DNA from: Antedon bifida
Lineage: Eukaryota; Echinodermata; Crinoidea; Comatulida; Antedonidae
Assembly (NCBI GenBank): GCA_963402885.1
Contig: OY727102.1
Coordinates: 17,050,001-17,114,000, forward strand
DNA: 64,000 bases
Direction: 5' to 3'
A model generated the notes under the pieces. That model did no database searches. It had not been told where the DNA came from and worked only from the letters and a program-made list of their open reading frames with translations. Both the position numbers and the translations under genes were made by a program. Of the stretch, positions 37,821 through 50,175 are shown one piece after another (position 1 is the first letter of the stretch; every line of letters begins with the position of its first letter).

Positions 37821-37879
37821 GAGTGCTGCCACCAAATGGCGTCCCATCGTGTAGAGTGCTGCCACCAAATGGCGGCCAT
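37821..37879 (+). repeat. two-copy direct repeat of 33 bp
   Basis: GAGTGCTGCCACCAAATGGCG occurs at 37821 and again at 37854, with CCCATCGTGTA between the copies. It lies next to SINE S1. Confidence 0.7.
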
Positions 37880-37897
37880 TCATCTGTCCACAACAAC

Positions 37898-38135
37898 AGG
37901 AATGGACCAGTACATTGGGTTAACCCTCTACTCTTTCGAAAGATGTGCTGGGTTCTTGAATATACACGAGCCAGATGTGTACATTGGACTTTCAGTTTTA
38001 AGTCTTATCCGAGAAGACTTGTTCTACAACCAGAACAATGGTTGAGGAGTGACTTGAACCTGTGCTGATTGTATACTTTAGCTACCTGTATGGTTTGCGG
38101 CGCCATTGCCTTGACTGAGTGGCCACTCAACTCGA
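37898..38135 (-). mobile_element. tRNA-derived SINE, family S1 (minus strand)
   Basis: On the minus strand the head has GAGTGGCCACTCAGTCAAGG and a degenerate B box. The body then has AGACTTAAAACTGAAAG-like text and CATCTTTCGAAAGAGTAG, matching the order in the 50998 copy. Confidence 0.65.
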
Positions 38136-38639
38136 GTATATAGTGACAACTCTATGGTGTTGATAGATACAGAATGTAATTATGCAACAAACATAGAAGA
38201 CATTCAGTTTACTCACATACTGAATTTGATACTGATTGGTTTATGCTAATTAATGTAACTAATTGCTTTGGGGCTGTACAGAACTGGTTAACATAAAATC
38301 TTGAATATCATTATCCCTGTTGTGTACATATTTAATAATACAGCATTCCTTCCAAAGATTTCAAATTAACATTTTATAGCTACAGGATGATCATTATCAA
38401 GAAATCAATGAATCGTATAATGAAACACGTTTTATTTTTAAACGTGATATTATGCATTGCAAGGAATGCTAAAAACAGAAAGTTGAACTAAAGTCATACA
38501 ATTGAAATTAAATATTATTTAATAAAAATTCATTACTATTTACTATACATTAAAAAAAGTGTGTAAAAAGTGGTTGTTGCCAATGGCCATACATAATCTA
38601 CCAAATTCTATAAGTTACGTTTGAATCTTTTGATGACTG

Positions 38640-38850
38640 CTGAAATCCCTGCCCAGCAGTTAAGGCAAAGGCCCCGTTTACCTTACAGTACCTAGAGAGC
38701 CAACAATATCGGCACGAGCCCCTAGTTCTGGTGGTTGAACAATTTTTTTTCGGATAAGGACTATAAACCGTAGGTTCAGTGTACACATTTATAACCTGTG
38801 TGCACTTTAAAGAATTCATCATTCGAGATGAGTAAGGTGAACTGTTTCAT
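38640..38850 (+). mobile_element. tRNA-derived SINE, family S1 (degenerate copy)
   Basis: GCCCAGCAGTTAAGGCAAAG, AATATCGGCACGAG, GGATAAGGACTATAAACCG and TCATTCGAGATGAGTAAGG follow the S1 order. The 3' part is missing. Confidence 0.65.
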
Positions 38851-40439
38851 ACAATAGGGGGATTACAACCTATCTGACAGTGATTAATTTACAGTAACAT
38901 TGGTAATCCTTGGCCACATGTACCAAAAGACATCAAATAAAAATAAAATACTATTTATAGATCATTGGGTCTTGCTGCCATTTAGATGGGTTCTTTGTTG
39001 TTTTAAAGAGAGTAATTAATTTCTATAAAACTCTTAGGATCAAAGGATTTACCACAAACAAAATTTCAGTAAATAATTACCAACAAAATAAGGGAATTTC
39101 CCCTTAAATTTTTTGGCATGAAGTTATGGTGACCTAAATATGGTGGGAAATAGGATTAATGTTTTTATATAAACAGAGTGTGTACTGCATTGTAAATTCA
39201 GACTTACAGTAACAACAAGTACCTTACCGTAACCCAAACATTCAAAGTTCTACATTGTCAAGGCAAAGTGTTAGTGGTTTGAAAAAGATTGGAAGGGGAT
39301 TTTTTAGGTTTGACACATGCAATTTGTAATTTCCCTAAAAATAACATTTTTCACAAAAAAAATTTTTTTAAAGAGCCACACTTTTTATACAGCAATTTAA
39401 AAAACTTCTGTTAATTACTGTAGTACTAATAGTAATATACTACTAATCATTCGTAATGTAATCGATGTATTTATGGAGAAGGTTAGTGCATGGTTTTTTT
39501 GTGGGGGGTGAAAGGGAGGGGGGTTTGTACAAGGTTTTTATAGTTTGCGCTAGGATTAGCCCAGTTCGGCATTAACAGCTTTTGTAACTTTAAAATTGCT
39601 ACTATCATAATAGTAGTTTTTATAATTGACAGTGGTGGATGGGTTTGATGAAAAAATACAAATTGTCTTTAATGTACTGAATGTACTTAATTTTTAAATT
39701 TAGGCTTCACATAGATTTAAGTCAAATCAAATCCTATTGGTAGCATACTGTATTTCAGTTAATATTGATCTCCATCTTAAGATAGGCCTATTGGTAAATT
39801 GAAACAACATTTCTGCAGTGATTCTGGAAATGTCTTTTTGCTTTCACAATCAAACAAATTATTTGAGGTGAGATAAATTGGAACAAACTGAAAGAAAAAC
39901 AAAAATACTACAATTGAAATATTCTATAAATTGTTTTCATTTATTCACAGTTATTCAGTTTGCTTTGTACAGTAAAAGAAGAAAAACCAACCACACAATA
40001 CATTTTGTAGGTTTACATGCATCGTATCCTTGGAAGTATTTTTATATAAATTTCTTTTATTCATGATTGTAGTAATTGTATAAATTCCGAAAGTATCAAC
40101 TGTAGATTGTGAAGTTCATAGGGCAAATCAATTGAACTAAACAATAGTACATACGTATATTAAACCTAAACACAATAGTACAATAGTATACAGATAGCCA
40201 GAGTAGTTTCTGAACAGTCAACTTAAAGCATGGAGGTAAAAAATAACTTCATGCTTAAAAAGGCTATTGCCAGTTTCACTTCAGGCTCTAATGCTGGTTT
40301 CTAACTTAACAGAAAAAAAAAAAAACCAAAACAGCTTAATTATAATACAAATTTGCTTTGGTGTATTTATGATGATGGTAGATTGTGGGGATGCTCCCAC
40401 ATGAGGTTTGTGGACTGTACCATTTATGGAGAGGGGTGT

Positions 40440-40535
40440 TTAAAGAATGTTATACTTTTCAAGTATATCTTGCTCTTCGAGGAGAAATAAGGCATTTGTC
40501 GGTTTATCCAGGTAAGCTAGGCACGAAATAGACTG
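40440..40535 (+). repeat. dispersed repeat R1, copy 3
   Basis: GGTTTATCCAGGTAAGCTAG and GGCACGAAATAGACTGG, preceded by CTTGCTCTTCGAGGAGAAAT, similar to the upstream part of copies 1 and 2. Confidence 0.55.
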
Positions 40536-41840
40536 GATATTTTTGGACAGCAGAAAGGTGATTCAATGAAATGGTCAATTAAATATCACAGAGCAGCACA
40601 AAATGGTTAGATGAAAATTAGATTTTTAAAATGTATAGAAAAAAAAAGCAAGCTACAAAATATTGGTAGTTAAATTTAAAATTACCAGTCATTCATATTT
40701 TCTTGAATAAACAGATAGGACAAATTTTATGTCAGTAGTTTGGTACTGTATACAGTATACATACATAGTAATAGTATAGTCTCTTAGGAAAATCATAACA
40801 GCTAAAACCATTGCTGTGCACTTAGTAAAAGTCCAGAATCATAACCAAATCAAATTTATATGTCTCGAGGGAAAATCCTATTTTTTTTTATTTTGATGTT
40901 AAATGTCCAATGATCAGGCCAAAGAATAATATTAAACTGAAGAATTTTATAATAATGCATATCATGATGGTTTCAAAATTTATTAATTATTTGAGTAAAA
41001 CTACTCTTTGATGATGTTTCAAACAAGTGGCAAGTAAAATACAAAAACAAATTTAGTTCAACAACAAAAGTTGAAGGAAAGGCTTGTTTATAGTTAATTC
41101 CTGCTTGAGTAGTGAAATTGATGTGTTAATGTGCAAGTATTAATGTGTTTACAATACGACTAAATGGGGCGCGTTACTACAACAATGTAGATTCATAGCG
41201 TTAATGGTGATCTAACTCTGTGTTTATCGTACACGCAATCACTACCTCTAACGAATTGCATGATTGCATACATAGCAGCATCTGAATATAATGAATCGCA
41301 CCACTGCGTTTCAACATTGAAGATGGTTTGCATATAAAACTCGCACAATTAATTGTGTACAGCAATGCATGGAATATCAGCAAAAGCTTTTTATTTTTTC
41401 TCTGATGTCGCATGCAAACATTCACAGTATTTAACTATGGATTCATCTGTTTTAAGTATTGTCATTAGTCATACACAAATATCCCTTGACATGATATGCC
41501 TACAGTTTATGAAATTTAAGATGAGAAATGAGATAAGATCATGGCTTACAGGATTTAAAATAGGATTAACAAATCACAATTGGATTATACCAATCCACTG
41601 ATAATAAATTTACAGCAATAGGTAATGATTTATTCTGTGGCTGTATCAATCTGACCAATAAGGCTGTGTTCATTATGGAATTAAACGGCGTATTAGTGGA
41701 CGACGCTGATACAGTAGCAAGATTATGAACTGCAGAGAAAAAACAGATCATATCTTTAGGATGCTTCATGGTAGTATAGCCTAGCAAACATTCCAATTAG
41801 ACACATTGCTTAAAAAAAAAAAAATCCTGTTTCATCTTTT

Positions 41841-42004
41841 AAAGGTTCAGTTCCCACTTAGACACAATGCAATGCAACTGCACTGTAATTACAGGGTAAT
41901 TGACCAATCACAACATGATGGACCCTTTCAAACTGTCGCTTCTGATTGGTCAACTCACGTTTGTTGTGTCTACGTCGTTGCGTTGCATCTAAAGTGAGTT
42001 CAGC
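41841..42004. mobile_element. MITE family B, copy 2
   Basis: The left end GGTTCAGTTCCCACTTAGAC and the right end CTAAAGTGAGTTCAGC are inverted partners. ACAATGCAATGCAA faces CGTTGCGTTGCAT, and GACCAATC faces GATTGGTC. About 160 bp; it lies next to a family A copy. Confidence 0.7.
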
Positions 42005-42042
42005 GTTGCAAACACTTTAGCTTCATCAGTGTGAACAGAGCC

Positions 42043-42223
42043 TAAAGCTCTGTCTACACTATCACACTAGTGTGACAAAAAAAGTGTGACGTGCCCAAAT
42101 ATGGTAGTGATATGCCCAAATATGGTAGTGATATGCCCAAATATGGTAGTGATGTCATCATGTTCATATACAGTATGGGCACATCATATTTTGATAAAGT
42201 TTGATAGTGTAGACAGAACTTTA
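42043..42223. mobile_element. MITE family A with three internal 21-bp units
   Basis: TAAAGCTCTGTCTACACTATC and GATAGTGTAGACAGAACTTTA bound about 180 bp. The unit CAAATATGGTAGTGATATGCC is present three times in a row, against one or two in most copies. TA flanks both ends. Confidence 0.85.
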
Positions 42224-44464
42224 AGTATGTGTAATGGTAATACAATCTTTCTGATTTCAGATTATTCTTATTTTGCAACATAAACTAACTACACTAAATA
42301 AACCAAAACAGTTGCCAGTCTTTGGATACTGTAAGTGTGTATTTTTCAATTATTAATTAGCTACAGTATTAATTCTGACGTCATTAGTAATCAGCTAGTG
42401 TAATTAGGCCAAGAAAATCTACGGTTATTAACACTATATGATGGCCAGGATTACAGTCAACTTGTTCAGCGAGTGTAGTTTTACTACAATCCTGAAAAGG
42501 AAAGCAAACAATTGGTCTCAATACCATAGATTAATTCTGATTTATTGAAGAATAATAGCTTAATAGGTAATTTACATGTTAATATTAAAACAAAGAATCT
42601 GCCTTAGGGCATGGTACAGTGTGTCACTATGGTGATCGCAATACTTCTACTTTATAAACTGTAAATGAACATAAAATTTGCAAAACAGGTAATTCATCAA
42701 CACATGAATGAATCTAGCATGTAAACTACATTGTACGTTAATAGTAGAAGATCAGGGAAATGATACAGAATTGTTGTCGTATAATGTCATGGTTCTTCCA
42801 TAGTTAATGCCTACAACTACTGTAGCAAATACTGTATAATTATTTTCATGGTGTAAATAATGTGATGCTCAGTAACTGTATTCTACTGATATAGTGCAAA
42901 ATGGATGTAATTGTGCTGGGCAGATATGAGTTGGAAATCTTCACTGTCAGTGTCACAAAAAAAACCAGTATTTTTAACAAGTTCATACATTTCTTTGACA
43001 GACTGTAGCCCACAGAAGTTGTAATAATCTTGAATATTATTAAGTGATTTTGAGGTTTGCGCTGGGTTTTTAAAAATATTTGGGGGGTGGGGGAGTCTTG
43101 CACACTAATGACATTAGGTCTGTCTGTACCAGTTTCTGAGGCCTCACACAGCTGCAGCCCCCAACAGTATCTACTAATATACTTCTCTCATGGTATGTAC
43201 ACAATAACTTTTTAATTCCAATCCTAAAATTGTACTGAATGAAGAAGTTCTCAAAAAAAAAAGCACTGACTGACAGTAAATGCAAATTAACTTTAAAATA
43301 GTATACAGTAGTATTATCATTACATTATTACTCACTGTATACAAAATATTATTGAACAAAGAATGACAAGCAAAGTGATAAAAGGTTTTATAGCTTTACA
43401 TAATGAAAATAGATAAAACGACCTAATAAATATTGTGATAAAATTAACAGCTTTCAAGTGCCTGTATCGTTCACGTCAATTGAGTTTGCAAGAGAAGAAT
43501 AAGGCTAAAAATATATTATTATCTACATACCAACCTAACTTCTTTATGCAACATTTACTTACTCACTGGCTTGGAATGAAATGATCAGGAAGGCATAAAA
43601 TTATTTTATGATTACATATTTTTGTATGTTTTTTTGTTTGTTATTATTTGATTCTGTTATCGGCGCAATACAATTGTAACAGGTTAACAATAGTTTCATG
43701 CCTGTTGAATGATTATTTGTGCGTGGCGTGTGTATGCGGAGGAGGGGGGGGGGGGAATTGTGAAGGTTAACACTGGGCAGTGAATAATAATATTTGTGTA
43801 CTGTACTCCTTAGGTGGTGTCCCACAATATACAGTATACATGTACTACAGCATGCTGATAGTGTATTACCTGATGACTTACACATACAGTACAGTACATA
43901 GTTATACACAGCATACAGTTACCTTACACAAAATCTTTATACATTTTTAAATGCACAGTCTGCAAGATGTTAGCTGCATAATAATTATGACATGCATGCA
44001 TTTTATATTCAGTGATTGTCAGAATACTGCTTTGATTGTTTAATACATGTCGGTATTCAAGAACTTCATACTGTACGTTAAATATGAAGGCACTGTGGCT
44101 TTAATATTGATTTTAGGTTGTATAGTTTCATAAGAACTTTACTTTTTAATTTATTGGTTTTTGGAATTACTGTACTGTATGTATACAGATACACAAGATA
44201 TCTTACTCTGAGAATTTGGTGGTGGCATTTTTTTTATTTTTGCAAATTGAATTGCCATAATACGATGAAGGAGGAATATCATTTTTTTATAGACTTACAA
44301 TTAAAATTAATTAGCTGCACTAGTCAAATTCTTAATGTTTATAATGCGAGCATTTATACAGTAGATCAAATGGTTTGCAAACTATATAGGTTTCTATTAT
44401 ATTTCGCTCATTTTATTTTATTTGTTTGTTTCTTAATTTGCATAAGAAACTATTAATTTAACTT

Positions 44465-44649
44465 TAAGCTCTGTCATACAGTACTGTACACTACAGTATC
44501 AAACTTTATGTGACAAAAAAATGTGATGTGCCCATATATGGACATGGTGATGTTATATCACTACCATATTTGGGCATATCACCACCATATTTGGTACAGC
44601 ATACTTTTATATCAAACTAGAGATAGTGTGTACTGTAGACAGAGCTTTA
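44465..44649. mobile_element. MITE family A (with a small internal insertion)
   Basis: Left end AAGCTCTGTCATACAGTACTG, right end GTGTACTGTAGACAGAGCTTT. Extra TACAGTACTGTA-type bases interrupt both end repeats. The copy is the first member of the array that follows. Confidence 0.8.
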
Positions 44650-45035
44650 GTCTACTATCCTAAAAAATGTTTTAATGTATGACACTTTCTTTATCAATGT
44701 GACAATACTGTATAATGTGCCTATATAGACATGATGTCATATCACTACCATATTTGGGCACATCACTACCATATTGGACACATCATACTTTTTTTGCCAA
44801 ACTACTTTGACAAAGCTTTAAGTTTATATCCTAAAATGTTTTCAAGTATGACACAGTCTTCATCAAGGTGACAATTAATGTGATGTGGCTATATATGGAC
44901 ATGATGTCATAACACTACCATATTTGGGCATATCACTACCATATTGGGCACATCACACTTTAGTTTAGCTATCCTAAAATGTTTTCAAGTATGGCACGGT
45001 CTTCATCAAGGTGACAATTAATGTAAAATTACATT
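44650..45035 (+). repeat. tandem array built from MITE A plus flanking DNA
   Basis: A block starting TATCCTAAAATGTTTTCAAG and containing TCATCAAGGTGACAATTAATG plus a partial MITE A interior recurs at about 44653, 44828 and 44968. Spacings are about 175 and 140 bp. The second and third blocks are nearly identical; the first is older. The array shows amplification of a MITE together with its neighbouring sequence. Confidence 0.8.
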
Positions 45036-45181
45036 ATTGTATTATGCGATGATGCATACTCTCTGGAAATTTTTTATTGCAGTTCTCTGTGACATTTTAA
45101 TATTTAATATGTAAAGTGTGTGTGTGCATAATGGATTTATTTCCAACAACAGATTTGAAATGCCTGACTGCAGTCACACTG

Positions 45182-45327
45182 AAGCTCTGTCTACACTATC
45201 AAACTAGTGTGATGTGCCCAAATATGGTAGTGATATGACCAAATATAGTTAGTGATATGACATCATGTCTATATGCGCACATCACATTTTTTTTCACATA
45301 AGGTTTGATAGTGTAGACAGAGCTTTA
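45182..45327. mobile_element. MITE family A, full length
   Basis: GAAGCTCTGTCTACACTATC at the left and GATAGTGTAGACAGAGCTTTA at the right. The interior has GTGTGATGTGCCC, ATATGGTAGTGATATGACC and CACATCACATTT. Confidence 0.85.
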
Positions 45328-45881
45328 GAAATAATTACGTTCTTTATCATCAGTCACTGTCGGACAACGATGTAGAACATGCATACAAAATTCAGACTTT
45401 AACCTTACCGTCCAATTGATGATTAATAGCATTTACAGTTACTGAATTTTAAACTACTGTTAATATTGTTTTAATATTTTGAAAATATTTTATCAAAAAA
45501 ACTTTACTGGAGGACCAAACTTGGTTTAATGCATCCTCCTCACACAATTACATTTATTAATTTATGTTCTGTATTGTGTGAAACAATAAACTTGAAACTC
45601 ATCTATTAACCTCTACTCTACAATATTTTACATTAGACTATTGTTATACTGTATTTATACAGTCACTAAAACAGTAACTGACTTGATTTTGCTATAATTA
45701 CACATAAGGCCTGATTTAGTAATTAATTGAAATGATTGTAATAAGAGGAACATGTAAATAAAATGATTACAGTAGGCTACAGTCACTTTTTAATAAACCA
45801 ATACAGTATAAAAGTTTAAGTTTGCAGTACACTACAGTACAGTATGTGTCCATGGATATTTCCTGTAGGAATCCCATGGTG

Positions 45882-46524
45882 CAGCCCACGAAATTCAGAA
45901 AAAAGAAGGTCGGCAAAAAATTGCCGACCTTAAATTCGCCAAGGTCGGCAGTCTCGGCAGTTCTAAAAATAGAAAATTCACCAAGGCCTAACCTCTTGCT
46001 AACCAGGCCTAGCTAGGCCTAGCCTCCCTAGCTATAATGTTATGCAAAAAGAACTAGCAAAATTAACTAAAATATAAAAACCCTAAAAAACACTAAAATT
46101 TACAAGATAAATTCTATTTGATAATTGCTGAACATCGTGGTTCTGGAGCTAGCCGTACACAGAGCATAGTTGCTTGCTTGGCATAACAGGGTATTCCCCC
46201 TACACAGGTCTGTCGCGCAGCGCGCTGTGCCCAGCCAGCTTGATAGGAAAGCATGCAGCTCACACACACAACATGATGTAATGGTTGAGTGAATTCAGGG
46301 ATCATCTTAATTCCATGGTTTGTTAACTAAACACAACATGGTGGTGAATATGCCTGTTAAAATTTCAATGATACGATCCCTTAAAGTACCATGTTGTTGC
46401 TAGGAGGCTTGAAAGGAGGGATCTAGCCTAGTTTCTAGGTCGGCAATCCCTTGCCGTCTTCTGACAATTTAAGGTCGGCAATAAGGTCGGCAATTGCCGA
46501 TTGCCGACGTGAAATTCGTGGGCT
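45882..46524. mobile_element. hAT-like non-autonomous element, 643 bp, with 7-bp target duplication
   Basis: CATGGTG directly precedes (45875-45881) and follows (46525-46531) the element. Its ends are CAGCCCACGAAATTCA and the complement of CAGCCCACGAAATTTCA. The repeats continue inward through AGGTCGGCAA / TTGCCGACCTT palindromes for about 50 bp on each side. CAG...CTG ends suit hAT, whose usual duplication is 8 bp; 7 bp is seen here. The interior is non-coding. Confidence 0.8.
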
Positions 46525-46699
46525 GCATGGTGTACCACAAACCTAAACAATTTTGGAAAGACAACACCACTCTGTAATAAATATAACTATCACTTATTTG
46601 TTTTTAACGATTAATTTGTTGAGTAAGATGGGAATATCGTAAACCATGGATTTCCAAATTTTAAGTTAGCCTCTTTTTTGCAAAAAGTGTGGTCGATAT

Positions 46700-46858
46700 T
46701 GTATCGGCACGGTTGAATGTGAATCTACAGTAATTATGTACAATGTTTCATCGGCATAGTCGACCTTGTCGATAGTCAAACAAGCCATTAGATGCACGGT
46801 TTGACCGTGCTGTCAATTAATTTGGTACAGTATACTGTATGGTCAACCATGCCGATAG
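46700..46858. repeat. inverted repeat TATCGGCACGGTTGA / TCAACCATGCCGATA
   Basis: Fifteen-base arms with one mismatch enclose about 130 bp that repeats GGTCGAC, CGGCATAGTCGACC and GCACGGTTTGACCGTGC. It is likely a small MITE; no target duplication is assigned. Confidence 0.5.
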
Positions 46859-47236
46859 GAAATAAAAAATTATAAATAGCCCGGTTGACCGATGCTATAA
46901 TAACCTCATCTCTTTCTGCAAATGTGTAGTGTAGTCATTTTGCGGTATTCTTTGGTTATTAGTATGTTTTTTTTTACACTTTCTGCCTTTTTGTAGCTTT
47001 AAATTCATTGAATAAAAAGCAATTAAATCATGCTGCTGTAACTGTAGGCCTTTCTTGATCAAATGAATTATATATAATGTGGTAAATAAATTATTAGTAA
47101 AACAACCCAACAATGTGCTGTGTTGTGTGCAGGGTTGGGTAAATGCAGTTAAATATATAATTAAATAATAAAGCTGATCATCAATCAACAACTCAGCAGT
47201 CACAGCACAGAGACTTTGGCCTAATATCAATAATAG

Positions 47237-47400
47237 GCTAGGGCTACCTAGCCAACGGTCCTAAGTCCAGAAAATATCTAGGGTCTAGCCTAGGGCCTCT
47301 AGGTTAGATAGAGGGGCTAGGCCTACTACTACTAGCCTAGGCCTACTAGGAGGAGGCCTCTAGGGCCTATGCTAGGCTAGGCTACGCCAACGTCAAGAAA
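47237..47400. repeat. TAGGCCTA/CTAG-rich tract
   Basis: Dense in CCTAG, TAGGCC and CTAGGCCT words over about 160 bp. It has no coding frame and contrasts with the AT-rich surroundings. The class is unknown. Confidence 0.6.
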
Positions 47401-47708
47401 GAAGGTGGCCAACAAAGATTTATACAAATATACCAGAATAGTTTTAATAAACAAATACAAATTAATCACTCACACTTAATAAGGATGTTCTAAAAAAGGT
47501 ATTCCTTTCTGAACAATAAGTATCCTTCAAAAGACAGCAATCAACAAGATCTTATTTTTATGTGGACGCCTTTTAATTAGAACAACTCTGTGATTTGTGT
47601 GAGGGAAAAACGAGTCAATCCTCCTTTCTGTGTTTTTTTTCCTCCAAAACTTGAACTTTAACCTTTTCATTTAAATAAAAATAGAGGGAGCACTTTGAAA
47701 TTTGTACT

Positions 47709-48524
47709 CAGAGCCATTATATAAAGAGTTACGACATTGGATTATAGTCACGTGATATGCAGATCAATTTGTGTCAAACTTGTCTCCGTTATTGCATGTA
47801 AAGTATAGGAGCAAGAAAATACTTTAAAATTTTTCTTATATTTAAAAAAATGTAATTGTACATTTTACGGTGAAATATCGATGTGCACAGCGTACAGAAG
47901 TACTTGCGGCAAAGAATATTGCGCGCGCGTGCGCTAGTACATTATAAAGTTCGATTGATTGATTTTGGAACGAAACATCTCATAACTACGTCCTATTAAT
48001 AACAATTATGTAATATTTTCAATTCATAATGCATGCTTTGATGACTAAATAAAATAATAAAGTGTCGTGGATATATTTGTTAATATATTGAATAGGGTAT
48101 GAACAATATTAAAATAATAAAGGTAAATTATTACAAATGAAATGATGAACGAGTCTCTGAAAGTTTGTGTCAAAAACACACAGAGAGCCATATACTGTAT
48201 AAAAAGAGGGGTGAATTTGTGTGTTTTTTGTATTGGTTCATGCTTTGATGTATCCTGACTTGCATGTAGGCCCTAGCATTTATTCTTTTGTTATTATAGA
48301 CACAATATATATATGTTACCAAATTAATACCATTAATAAAATTAATTACTAAAATAAAAACGGAATATAAGCGTTATTTCATAGACAAAAAAATCTAAAA
48401 ATAATGCATGAACTATAGGAAAACGCTATACAAAAGAGACGCGCGCGCCCTCAGCGTGCGAATTCTTTGACACAAAAATGGCTTCTAATTTTCAATGTCG
48501 TAACTCTTTATATATATGGCTCTG
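47709..48524. mobile_element. hAT-type non-autonomous element, 816 bp, with perfect 8-bp target duplication
   Basis: TTTGTACT lies at 47701-47708 and again at 48525-48532. The element begins CAGAGCCATTATATAAAGAG and ends in the complement of CAGAGCCATATATATAAAGAG. The inverted repeats are about 31 bp and run on to GTTACGACATTG. The 8-bp duplication and CAG ends are hallmarks of the hAT superfamily. There is no transposase frame. An internal copy of the end motif (AGAGAGCCATATACTG) is at 48182. Confidence 0.9.
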
Positions 48525-49899
48525 TTTGTACTGTAGTTGCGCGAGGAGGGGAATACTCTTTATACAACAACTGTAGCTAATTGTTCTGATGTAGAGTAAT
48601 TGGTAAAACGATCCGTTTTTGCTCAATCATCGATCGAGTTGGTTTACTTTTCAGATACAAATTTCAAGATACATTGCTTATTAAGATACCTTTGTGCCTC
48701 TTTCCTGTATAAAACCATTATTATTATTTATTGTACCTCATGGTCTAAATAAAGAATTAGACTTTAGTTTAGCGCAAGCATCAATATTCATATTAATTAT
48801 ATATTAATATAATAAATATTAAAGGTCATTTTCATCATTTCAATGACTTTCAATGACAATAATCACCATGATCATTATGGTATTATGTTAAAATATCGAC
48901 AGTCAACATCGATATCTCTTTACAAAATGTTTTATATTTGTTCCTAATTTTCTGACATATAACAGAATATAACGCGGGTGTTCTTAAAATTGAGGGCGCT
49001 AAACATAAAATTGACGACATCAAAAACAGGAGGTGAGTAAGAAGGAGAATCGAGTCCAGTAAAAGTAGGCTACATAAATACGATCTTAAACGATTCCATA
49101 CAATACTTTTATTCTCCATAAAATTTAAATACAACATTCCTCAATAGTACGGTTCTTAATACATTACTGAACTATTAAAAAAAACCTCTGCATATTAGGC
49201 TTTATAAAACGAGTATAGCAATTAGATACGATTCGGTCTAAAAGAATGAACTATACACATATATAATACAAGTTATTGCTACATAAAAGTATATTATAAC
49301 AAATGTGTTGGACAAGAATATACTCAACTGAAAGGGATGTCAACATTATTCCACTGCATTTACTGCAGTAACTATATTATTTATAATACAATCACATATA
49401 CTTTGTTTCAATGTACGATTATCCAAAAAGCTTGCCAAATAATTGTATACGTCATATATATATTTTTTTCTCTAACTTTTATTTTACTTACTCTGGACGC
49501 ACCTTCATTCAAGAAGTGTGCCACTGTTTCAAAAGTGTAGCTTCCAAATAAATTATTATTAGTAAACAATATGGAGTTACTGCAGAAACTGCAGTAGAAT
49601 AATTTGGGACATGATTTAAGTATTAACAAAACCTATGCATTTGGTAGAGTAGATATATTGACATACATTACAAAATCAAGCATGCAAAACATCAATTACA
49701 CACACATACTGCTTGCATTAACTCAATCAATCAAACCATTGGCAGTTCTTGACAAATAATTAGAAAACCGACTATGGTATAACTTGATGAAATAGGGATG
49801 CTGCATTTGACATATCAATGACTGTGTAAGGAACGTTCAGGGTGGTTTTGTTGGGTTTACCTGGCATGTCTAAAGTAGGGTTCGATCCTACACAGGTTA

Positions 49900-50175
49900 A
49901 TAGGAGCCCTGTCCACACCATAGGTTTACCCAATGCTACACATGCCCTGTTACCCAGACCCCCGTCGACACCATGAGTTTACCAAATGCTACACATGCAC
50001 TGTTAGTTGGACCTCTGTCCACACCATAGGTTTACCCAATGCTACATAATATCCCCTGTTATCCAGACCCCCATCCACACCATGAGTTTACCAAATGCTA
50101 CATAATATGCCCGGTTACCCAGATTTACCCAATGCTACTGTACACATGCATGAGTTTACCTAACGCTACACATGC
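49900..50175 (+). repeat. minisatellite, unit about 55 bp, about five copies
   Basis: Units contain CCACACCATAGGTTTACCC, AATGCTACACATGCCC and TGTTACCCAGACCCC. Alternate units read CCATGAGTTTACCAAATGC, so there are two unit types in rotation. The last copies are shortened. Confidence 0.8.

Noticed and set aside
42054-42283. Frames with repeated SLPYLGI or NMVVICP
   Set aside because: They are translations of the 21-bp units inside a MITE family A copy.
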